Assembly (NCBI GenBank): GCA_030685235.1
Contig: MU839146.1
Coordinates: 184,708 to 248,707, forward strand
Source of the DNA: Copromyces sp. CBS 386.78
Lineage: Eukaryota > Ascomycota > Sordariomycetes > Sordariales > Sordariaceae
Length of the DNA: 64,000 nucleotides
Direction: 5' to 3'
Positions within the stretch are counted from its first letter, which is position 1. Each line of letters starts with the position of its first letter. Position numbers and translations under genes: made by a program. Positions 56,701 through 64,000 of the stretch are shown here, piece by piece. The notes under the pieces were generated by a model. That model did no database searches. It saw only the letters and a list, made by a program, of their open reading frames with translations, and was not told the origin of the DNA.

Positions 56701-58103
56701 TTCTTCGGCAGCATCACTCCCGCCTTATGAACCTCAAACTCTTCGTCGAGGCGGCTCTTCTCAGGAAACTATGTATGCAAGGCTGGCCTGCTGCCGCGGC
56801 CGCCGAGTCCATTCCCGGTGATCAGGAGAAGAATCCGCTGAAGGACTGGGGAAACAACTACTCTGCCATCTTCACCCCCGCGCAAAACGGCGTGTCAGTC
56901 GGCTTCTTTTGCAGCTCTTGTCACAAGGCGAGGGAGTTGGACCGCAGCGAGGCGTCAACCGACTCTGTGTGGACGTGCAAGCGGTGTAAAGCCGCAGCCG
57001 CCCCATGCGCGCTTTGTGGGCATCGCGATTCGTCCCCCTTCATTCCTTGCTCGTCCGAGGCAACCATCTCCTCACTCCAACCTGATCGGGAAGAGGAAGA
57101 TGAATACCAGCCCATCGCAACATGGTGGCTCTGCCCCATCTGCGGGCACGGCGGCCACTCCTCCTGTATGCAAGCTTGGCACGCAGCGTTTGAGGCCGAG
57201 CGGGACTCGGCCATGTATGCCGATGGACCCGTTGATAACGACGACCCAGCTGCTGAACTGGCCTCGAGCGGTGGATTCTGTCCGCTAGATGGGTGCGGGC
57301 ACGTCTGTCTACCCGGCCCGGTGAGGCTGCCTTGGGGAACCCGAGGCACTGGAACCGATACGGGACATGGACACGGTATGGCTTCCAGAATGGGCGAGAT
57401 GATGACCGAAGTTCCCAGCCGAGCTGGCATAGCCCGTGACAGAGAGCGAGAGGCTGCTTCTGCCAGCAGTCATGGCCGGTCAGCGGGTAGCAAGACACCA
57501 GTCTTCTCTGGCGGCAACAAGACTCCCGTGTTCCCTGCCCATTCCAGCCTCACTGGCCACGGCGATAGTTCCCTCGTTGGCTCAGCGGCCGGGATCGATA
57601 GAGGATACGTCGACCTCGGATCCCCAGCTCTCTCTGCTCTCGCCTCTGCCGGTACCAGCGAGTCAGGTGGCAGGCTGCTCAGCACCGACGATGCCCTTCC
57701 CGTGGCACCACAAAGCAGAGCCGTTGAGTCTGTTAGAGAAACAGGGCTCGCATTTGGTGTCGGACCGGGAGGTGGGATACAAGCTCATCACCACTCACAT
57801 CATTCGCAGACTTCACATGGCTCGGCGGGGTCGGGGTCTGGATCTCAGAGTCAGAGTCAAGGTCATGGCGTGACGGGTATACTGAGCTCTAGTCCCGGGA
57901 GGATCGGGGCTTGGATGGGTACTAGTGGTCTTTCTTCTGGACATGGTGGTGCATATGGTGGGGAGGGAAGTAAAGTCGAGGGACTCGGAGGAGGTCGAGG
58001 GGACAGAGATAGAGAGAGGAGGAAGAGCGTCAAGTTTGTGACGACGGCGGTGGATGGGGGTGGTGGTGCTGGTGGCGTGGGCGGTTCAGTTTCACGGCCA
58101 TGA
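53742..58103 (+). CDS. rtc1: Rtc1/Sea2 (WDR24-like) subunit of the SEA/GATOR2 complex
   Basis: Single exon of 1453 residues from MYNQGNIMRKLLGK, with a good start context (CGGCCATGT). Residues 1-75 are Asn/Ser-rich. A WD40 propeller follows at about 80-440: SPDGRSAVLAGRHALRTVTF, KWGPSGGNPTVFTACGSGKI, HRASYLLSGSQDGIVRCFDI and CTSIAWHPDGEHLASAGWDS are successive blades. The middle (480-1000) is mostly disordered with an inserted helical part. The C terminus has a zinc-binding RING-like module: CSSC at 1057-1060, then WTCKRCK, CALCGH, WWLCPICGHGGHSSCMQAWH and FCPLDGCGHVC. This combination is that of Rtc1/Sea2 in yeast and WDR24 in animals, part of the vacuole-associated SEACAT/GATOR2 complex that promotes TORC1 signalling. 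The last 200 residues are Gly/Ser-rich and longer than usual. Confidence 0.92.
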   Translation: MYNQGNIMRKLLGKTNNNPDASSSANNSHDNTPSSSLANGTSHGSNITSNPGGLGSINYRQRPIAAQNASYQAGQPLECIDRSPDGRSAVLAGRHALRTVTFDGLDIREGIDLRSLLQGGSPDQLAIRDVKWGPSGGNPTVFTACGSGKIFQYDLVRASEAWATGSPLESLQMREDSRQVNTLDVNPHRASYLLSGSQDGIVRCFDIRNPIPSRTGATFRPVHAYKCNADGVRQVRWSPKDGFVFACSTDQGTILQWDMRKYHAPVLRINAHEKSCTSIAWHPDGEHLASAGWDSKCHVWHLGKVPDKRQKPKWTISTPAPVASLAWRPGQWSATAQAKRASQIAMSYGEGSRQKFGINAVHIWDLARPTMPYREIQLFDTSPNALLWHDQYLLWTVGQDGLFTQCDVNFAPKVLDRQAVSTMSFSSQGDVLMFLDERPPSHRPRPHMLHADSSSHSIGAPSYSSSPTTPRYGVSRSDSEDDVLGSFLGPKRRTSQRKRRPSARSANLSTTPPTSSEEVLSLEQTIKVTGIYKPQQAMAIGHLPAAAKADVYEYLSVNYLEVLYQELPYTEGGRPLPDRVKIVLEHYARAADSVNQYRLAQSWRVLAYWIDLVLRRRGQYHLDRRLDDYERKKMETKLRALAPPFQMPVQADGADTPRKAQPRSLLSEELESSSNQPTPRARPVAESEKLTPVPESGSFALGPALQPRGPQKRNRLDSVPLSVVSFNSEHTQASTEGYDFYDTEAILGHAIDVPRKSLESHRRSVLHHDSDDSFGHALSVSAGSRRGAGTITGTAIASSVESSGGLPIRGSALAEIRDPRGSDGSERASVIQMGSSGRPRFVVPPQLNRTETETTGMTAFTDEHHAITQSTTDDSLPSQNDNDILHAAPPVVITDEPPTLPEEPEPEPTHIMEADYLPWPSDPAYPYPLHNPPSFSSATPPLNPYSLISRTLAFEAKSSALNASAIVLLLQPLVPDEVIDSYQAAAILRQHHSRLMNLKLFVEAALLRKLCMQGWPAAAAAESIPGDQEKNPLKDWGNNYSAIFTPAQNGVSVGFFCSSCHKARELDRSEASTDSVWTCKRCKAAAAPCALCGHRDSSPFIPCSSEATISSLQPDREEEDEYQPIATWWLCPICGHGGHSSCMQAWHAAFEAERDSAMYADGPVDNDDPAAELASSGGFCPLDGCGHVCLPGPVRLPWGTRGTGTDTGHGHGMASRMGEMMTEVPSRAGIARDREREAASASSHGRSAGSKTPVFSGGNKTPVFPAHSSLTGHGDSSLVGSAAGIDRGYVDLGSPALSALASAGTSESGGRLLSTDDALPVAPQSRAVESVRETGLAFGVGPGGGIQAHHHSHHSQTSHGSAGSGSGSQSQSQGHGVTGILSSSPGRIGAWMGTSGLSSGHGGAYGGEGSKVEGLGGGRGDRDRERRKSVKFVTTAVDGGGGAGGVGGSVSRP

Positions 58104-58790
58104 TGCACGTTGCATTCAATTCTAGAGGTAGTTATGATGCAGGCCCATTCACACAAGTTTCTGTTGCGATGTTATCATGAACCAGGACCTGGGGATAATG
58201 GAACCAACTAGGTACGTCTGAGCTTGCTCCACGTCCTTTTGTGCAGGTGCATTACTTGTACAAAACTTGGCTCACGTGCTTTTGTGAGCTGCTGGCGAAC
58301 ACACGCGTCGCTCCTTCCAGTTCTGCCTTCCACCTCCGAGCTGCCGTGTGGCTTTGAGGAACGCGACGCGCAATACTCCCCTGTGGGCTCGTCCCGTCGA
58401 TGCAGGAGCGGCGGGGTGTCGGAAATACAAGACCCCCGAACGTCTTGCCTGTCGCCGGGTCCCGCCCTCCCCTCCAAACATAAAATCCCCGCCGTCGCCA
58501 GTTCTCCCTCACTCACCATCCCATTCCAGACACCCGAAGCATCCAGCAAGACCTACCTATCTGCCGATCTCTTCTAGGAGCAACTGTTCAGAAGTCCGTG
58601 CCCTGGGCCGCCCAAAGGGCATTCACTGGCCTTCCACTTGGCCATTCACCGGCACGCCTTCCAGGTATCTAGGCTGCCCTTGTTTCCGTTTCTCTTCTTC
58701 CGTTGGACAACTCCAGCGTCAGGCTCTTTTTTCGTTGTTGCCTTTTTTTGCAGCCTCCAACAGCAACCGCCAGCACAGCTTTAGCCCGCA
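58104..58790. other. intergenic region before the first DUF7918-like gene
   Basis: 3' flank of rtc1 and C/T-rich promoter and leader of the next gene. No gene seen; the 377-codon frame at 58348-59481 reads through the true gene in another frame and lacks an intron structure. Confidence 0.5.
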
Positions 58791-60032
58791 ATGGCAGTCC
58801 TCACCTGCTATCCAGGGCTTGAGGTCACCGTTGAGGTTGACGGCCAGCGCGCGCAAGAGTATGATGCTCCTGCGGATGAGATTGAAGCTGGCGCCAAAGA
58901 GCTCAATTTCCACTCGATCCCGGATTTGCGCATCGAGGGGTGTCCATACATTATCAAATACATTGAATCCAAGCCGGGGAAGCCTTTTGCCTTCCAACTC
59001 GATTCAACCAACTTCGCCATTCCAAGCTCCGATAACAAGAAACACCTTGTCCAATACAGGTGTGTACTGGACGGGATTTCTACCGGCTACAATCAGCTTG
59101 TTGGCGGCGCCAAATCCAGTAAAAATTCTTTCACGTCTGGTAGCAATGAGTCGGGCTGGAAGTGCCATAAGTTCCAGTTTTCCACCCTTGAAATCGGTAA
59201 GGTCAACCCCTTACTACGTTGCGCAATCCCACATTTGCCAGAAACGCCATGTAATGCAAGTCTTAACCAAAATTAACCCTCAACTTGCCGCAGTGGAAGG
59301 AGGAGATGGGAAACAAGGAGACCGGACAAAGGAATATGGCACACTGCTGGTCAAGTTGTGTGATGCCATTGACTTAAAACGCACGATACCTACACTTGCT
59401 TCTATCCGCAGCCCTGTACCTGTTCAGTCAGTATCCGAGAAAGCACTAAAGGGAAGATCCGTAGATAGCAAGGTCGTGTGAGTACACCATACCTTTCATT
59501 GCACCCTACCAAACTCACTTGAATACTAGGCTTACTCTTGAGGATCTAGCTTCGACACACAACCCTTTTCTGCGTCCAAGAGAGCTCCCATCGTCCACTT
59601 GGTTGACCCAGGTCGACGACCTTTTGCGGTCTTCGAGTTCAGATACCGAACTATGGGTAGGGCAACTCCACAACGCCATTTATCTGTGTTACATCCTATA
59701 GCCTGTTCTTTACTTACCCTTCATCGTAGAGGGCCTCATGTGCGAGGGCATCGTTCCACGCCCTGTCAAGGAGGACGATGATCAAGTCGTTGATGTCGAG
59801 AAGGAGCAGCAGGTAAGCCACTCCACGTCGTGTAGTCAAGCGTGCGGCGCCTGTAACACAGAGTACTAACCGCTTCCGCATCTGCCAATAGCCCCTTAAC
59901 CCTGTTAAACCGGACCCAGACAACACGCGCGGCATCAAAAGAGAATTCGCGGACCCGAACCCTATGGCAGTCTGCTACAAGCTACGCCGGTTGGAGGACG
60001 GAAAGGTCGAGATCGACCTGACGGACGATTAA
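58791..60032 (+). CDS. DUF7918-like fungal protein, tandem copy 1
   Basis: Five exons: 58791-59196, 59294-59477, 59550-59656, 59730-59812, 59892-60032; 306 residues. The N terminus MAVLTCYPGLEVTVEVDGQ, the EYDAP motif and YIIKYIESKPGKPFAFQLD match a fungal domain family of unknown function (DUF7918 as I recall it); the core RRPFAVFEFRYRTM and EGIVPRPVKEDDDQVVDVEK follow. The third exon starts at the TAG ending 59549; an upstream TAG at 59528 would shift the frame and lose the core, so alignment to the neighbour decides the acceptor. The C terminus is RGIKREF and RRLEDGKVEIDLTDD. IKRE fits the sumoylation consensus and EIDLTDD resembles a SUMO-interacting motif. Function unknown; a nuclear SUMO-linked role is inference only. 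Its neighbour at 60601 is a paralogue with the same exon phases. Confidence 0.82.
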
Positions 60033-60600
60033 TAGCCATCTATGGTACCCAGATGCTGTCAAGCAGCATTGACTTTGAAGAATGTGAGCGCACATGGCAG
60101 TGGCAATATCTGGGATTTGATGACGACGTCAAACTGTCTATAGGGACTACCTTAGCTACATGTAGCCTATCAGCAAGGTGAGGAAGGACGGATATGGCAT
60201 TGGCAGGCATCATGCCGGATCATGGGTTTCTTCAGGACCATTGTATCTCTAAAGTTAGAGAATGGAAGTTTGATGTCGCTTTGTTCTTTCCCGGCAGGTG
60301 CGTTGAGGTGACTGGCAGTTGGCCGGGGCACTGCATGAGTTCTTGGCGCGGCCGAGGGGCTGTAAACCACCTAAACACGTGCTTTCGCGAGGTGGCCGCG
60401 TTCAACTTCGTTCTTTCCAATTGCGACTTTCCTTTTTGCGTGCGGGTCTTAGAGGGGGTGGCCCGCGCTTCACAAACACCGGCGTCGCTTTTCTCTACAT
60501 ACTCTCCATACTTTGGCATCTTCACCCACCGTCCCAATTCGCACCTAGGATCGCAGCAGCAGCAGAACCCCGGGCAACACGCGAAACTCTCTACCCCAAC
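60033..60600. other. spacer between the tandem DUF7918-like genes
   Basis: 568 bp with the 3' flank of copy 1 and the leader of copy 2. A CAGCAGCAG run lies just upstream of the second ATG. No gene seen. Confidence 0.5.
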
Positions 60601-61836
60601 ATGGCCATCTTGAGCTGCTTGCCCGGCCTCAAAGCCAACGTCAGGGTCGGCAGCGAGCTCGCCAAGGAGTACGATGCACCAGCCGAAGAGGTCGAGGCGC
60701 GCGCGAAATCGTTCGAATTCTACAAGATCCCCTCGAGGGTAGGCGAGGGAACGCCTTACTCGCTCAGCTACATCGAATCGAAGCCGGGCGAGCGCTTCGA
60801 GTTCGTCATCGACACCAGGGACACAAAGCTTCACCAAGCTGGAACCTCTCAGAAGATCATGCTGACTGCCGTTCTGGATGGATACAAGGCCTGGCCAGCC
60901 TTCGTCAGCAGCGAGCTCTTCACGTACAGTAAATGTCTTACGGGCACCCACGACACTGGCTTTTCACGCACAAGCTTCAAGTTTGCTGCTCTCGACATTG
61001 GTAGGGTCATCCTCCACTAACGGTTCCCTGTGGGATAAAGTCCTCCAGTAAGCTTTGTCGCTGACCTATTGACACATTGCAGTGGAGGTGCCGGTGCCAG
61101 AGAAGGACATCAAGAAGCAGATCGAAGAGGCCAACAAGTACGGAACACTCCTTATTAAGCTCGAGCTGGTCCGTGTCAAAGGATCGTTGTCAACCGCAGG
61201 CCATGGCGCCTCTACACCGAAGCCGGCTGTGATGGGAGTGGCTGAGAAGGCTCTGAAAGGAAAGGCAGTGGACAGCAGAACCACGTAAGCAACCAAAATA
61301 ATACCGGAGGGGTCAGTAGTAACACTAGCAAGCTCATTACTTACGCGCTTATAGTTTCCACTCTGAGCCGACTCATGTATCAACTCTTTCTGACTTTGAT
61401 TACGTCGATTCCAAGCGGCGACCCTTCGCGATTTTCGAGTTCCGATACCGAACAATGGGTGAGTGCAACCAGCTTCGCCGTAGAATCCCAACACCCGCAC
61501 TCGCCTGGAAGACATTTTCTCACACAACATCAAATCACAGAGGGCCTTATCCGAGAGTCCATCGTACCCCGCCCTGAGGAAGTTATTGACGTCGAAGAGG
61601 AGTACATGGTATGTATCCTCCTCTCCGTTTGCCAAGTCCAATGACCGCCGAAAACATGCTGCACGGGCTAACTTCTCAATGTCCTACAACAGCGTATCAA
61701 GCGTATCAAGCCCGAGCTTGCCGACGAGCCCCGTGGCATCAAGAGAGAGCCCATGGAGCCAGCCCTGTTTGCTGCTCGCTACAAACAGCGCCGGTTGGAA
61801 GACGGCAAGGTTGAGGTCGATCTGACAGACGACTAA
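60601..61836 (+). CDS. DUF7918-like fungal protein, tandem copy 2
   Basis: Five exons: 60601-61000, 61083-61284, 61355-61458, 61541-61608, 61693-61836; 305 residues. Paralogue of the gene just upstream, with introns at the same places and phases: LDIVEV versus LEIVEG at intron 1, DSRTTFHS versus DSKVVFDT at intron 2, RYRTMEGL in both at intron 3. Start MAILSCLPGLKANVRVG, then KEYDAPAEEVEARAKSFEFY, YIESKPGERFEFVID, VAEKALKGKAVDS, and RRPFAIFEFRYRTM. The end repeats the pattern GIKREP followed by RRLEDGKVEVDLTDD, so both the IKRE sumoylation-type site and the DLTDD SUMO-binding-type tail are retained. The best-kept parts are the N-terminal fold and the tail; the middle has diverged strongly, so the duplication is old. 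Function unknown. Confidence 0.83.
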
Positions 61837-63109
61837 CTAATGTTTGCACTACATTTGTCTCGGTATTCGCCAGGCGGCAGGTTCAAACAACGTTCCCTTT
61901 GCCGGAAAGGGCTTTTTGCACTGTCATCTAACGTCAAAGGGGCCAGGAAGGCATGGAGCGAGGAGCAAAAGGCGTCGCGGCGGTCTACTGTTGGTTTTGT
62001 TGATGCTATTGTTGTAGGGTGGCATTTTTTCCAACTATGAAGACGAGGGAGGCTATATCTACAGTTTGTCGATGACTTTCTCGCAACTATATTTGGGATC
62101 TCAAGAAACTAGTAGTGCCCGCTGTTGCGGTCTAGGTATGTAACAGCTTTGATGCCACTTGGTTCGCCAGTACAGATGACATCGGGCATCGTCTTTTCGA
62201 CCCCAACTACGGTACCCTCCCATATATGGTACCAATGAAGTGAAGCTCCTTCTCTATGTTGTGTATCCTGCCTTGTTCCAAGACCAGTTAATAATAACAA
62301 ACCGCACCGGGAGAAAAGCATGCGTTTGGATAGCGCCAGAGGATCGAGAGTCGCGCGGGTGTACGATTCCATTGCTTTGAGGAAATCGGATACGTGCGAG
62401 TTCGTGGCAACGAATGGTTGCTATGGAACGAAGAGAACGGCCTGACGGCCTGGTACATGGACGAGTAGTGGACTGGAGGCCCTTGCTTGCGAGCATAGGT
62501 CGGTCCATGTCGGTAAAGAACTCGCTATCTATCTCGTAGTGCCGGGGTGTTGCGTTGTGTAGAGCGCATAGTGAACGGGCACGGCGGTATTATCGCGGTT
62601 TATATTGACTCGAGCGCAGCAGAGGATAGAAGATTTGAACGGCCGCGGGGTAGGATATTAGACTAGGTGTTTGCTCCTGGTAAAGGCTAGGTAGTCTTTG
62701 TTGTTACTTAGCTTGCTGTCTCGTCTAAAGTGGTACGATGGGAGGGAGGCCGAGGGGAAATGGCCAAGACGAAGAAGGGGGTACCTGATGTGGACACTCG
62801 CTCATGATCAGGCAACAAGGCCTTGTGGCAAGGTTCTGATTCCTAATCTCGATAGGGGGGGGGGCTTGAAATGCCACAACTTGAACTGAATGGCAGAGTC
62901 GTGACATTGATAGGATATATTCCAGTCCCCTTCCCGTCGATTCCGCTGCGTGGGCAACGTTCCCGTCCGTTGTCGGTCCCACTTTTCTTGTGGACCAGGC
63001 GGGAAGGAGCTGGAGAACCTTGATGGCTTGTGTTAGGACCAACCTGTACACAGGTCCGTGCTTACCCCGCGCACATGTACACCTACCCCGCTAGTAAACC
63101 TCCAGAGGA
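61837..63109. other. intergenic region before the RIP block
   Basis: Ordinary base composition, small overlapping frames without motifs, no gene seen. A run of nine G lies at 62856-62864. Confidence 0.45.
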
Positions 63110-63910
63110 AGGTATTGAAATATATAGATAGAAGGAGCCTATTATATATAGGAAGGAAGAAGCTATTACGAGGAAACTAGCAACTTGGGAAGGCTTAAGA
63201 GGAAGGGGGATTCAAGGTAATATTTATATATATAAATTAGGCCTCCCCAAGCCCTAAGAGGTATCTATTTTCTCCCTATCTTTATCCTCTTCTAAAAACT
63301 AATTAATTTATTCCTTAGTAAATAATTCTATTTTATTCCCTTACAATCTAGTACGCCAGCCTAAATATAAAGACCCGGGCCCTTTTTCTTCTCCCACCAA
63401 CTTTTACCAAATTTAACCGTTCTTTTAGTTTCCCTTCGAATCCTAATTATTTCTCCCCTCTAAACTTCGTCGCTCTTTAATCTCCTTTTAATTATCGATA
63501 TCGTTTTAGTTCTACGGTTGTTTAACAATTACTATCTCTAATCGCATTAATTATTTTTCCCTTATAACTTAATGTTAATCTATAGGATAAAGGACTAATT
63601 AACCTTTAATACTATTAATACGGCCGTTTTAATTAAATATTATTACTATTATTAAAGCCTCCCCAATTAATAAATTTTCTAATTATTAACTCGGTTTTAT
63701 TTATCGTTAATACGTACCCCGTATCGTATTTACTTTAAGGATTTTAAATATACTATTAATAATTAATAAACTACTAATCCCCTTAATTAGAATTCCTATT
63801 AATATTAAATTACTAGCCCCTTAACCCCGAATTTAGCTTTGTTAAAGATAGATTCCCTATATATCACTCGAGAAGTAAGCGCGCTAACTACTTCGGTTTT
63901 ATATTATAGA
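63110..63910. repeat. RIP-mutated AT-rich block
   Basis: Composition changes abruptly: A+T jumps, and the dinucleotides CA and TG almost vanish, while TA is extremely frequent and CC, CG and GC still occur (for example CCCCTTAA and ACGGCCG). That is the signature of repeat-induced point mutation, which converts C to T mainly at CpA in duplicated DNA of Neurospora and relatives. Every frame is closed by stops. The parent repeat (transposon or duplicated gene) cannot be identified by eye. The block ends at about 63910, after which TG and CA return. Confidence 0.85.
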
Positions 63911-64000
63911 GAATGTCTTTTCGCACCGTAATGAATGTCTTCCGGCACCGTAGCCCCACCCTTCCCGCGCGCCAAGGCACACTAATGCACCCCAAAAATT

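Noticed and set aside
58348..59481. 377-codon frame across the first DUF7918-like gene
   Set aside because: It runs out of frame with the conserved N-terminal exon and joins the in-frame second exon only by reading through the first intron.

Overview
The window is a 64 kb piece of a filamentous ascomycete chromosome, most probably Neurospora or a close member of the Sordariales. Evidence: short 50-115 bp spliceosomal introns with GTRNGT donors and CTRAC-like branch points, large intergenic regions rich in microsatellites, fungal protein families throughout, and at the right end an AT-rich block with almost no CpA/TpG, the signature of repeat-induced point mutation (RIP). No bacterial, plasmid, CRISPR or viral gene was seen.

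Layout. 1-1461: 3' end of the second-largest RNA polymerase I subunit (+). 2938-5262: secreted tyrosinase-type copper protein (+). 5263-11233: about 6 kb without a gene, full of simple repeats. 11234-13630: Zn2Cys6-type regulator in seven exons (+), convergent with an RTG2-like Ppx/GppA-fold protein at 13872-15750 (-). 18225-20567: disordered protein with one conserved tryptophan-rich block (+). 21496-22886: Per1 GPI-anchor remodelling protein (+), convergent with an unknown 831-residue charged protein at 23064-25559 (-). 26.4-26.9 kb: two degenerate tRNA-like (Pol III) sequences. 28206-29744: XLF/Nej1-type end-joining protein (+). 29745-45138: a 15.4 kb gene desert. 45139-47268: forkhead transcription factor (-). 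50710-52532: cactin splicing factor (-). 53742-58103: Rtc1/Sea2 (WDR24) subunit of the SEA/GATOR2 complex (+). 58791-60032 and 60601-61836: a tandem pair of DUF7918-like genes with identical exon phases (+). 63110-63910: RIP-mutated AT-rich block.

Mobile DNA. Two related MITEs of 337 and 327 bp, with about 32 bp terminal inverted repeats and TA duplications, lie in opposite orientation at 41247-41583 and 47497-47823 and bracket the forkhead gene. An unrelated 577 bp element with roughly 100 bp terminal inverted repeats and TA flanks sits in the divergent promoter region between cactin and rtc1 (52853-53429).

The genes do not form a pathway cluster; they are mostly housekeeping or regulatory loci (rRNA transcription, retrograde and TORC1-linked signalling, GPI anchors, DNA end joining, splicing, transcription factors) beside a secreted phenol oxidase. 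The most interesting unexplained items are the duplicated DUF7918 genes, whose C termini carry SUMO-like motifs, the conserved block in the 780-residue protein, the atypical zinc cluster, and the inverted MITE pair around the forkhead gene. All exon boundaries were read by eye and checked for phase; functions come from recognising family motifs, not from a search.
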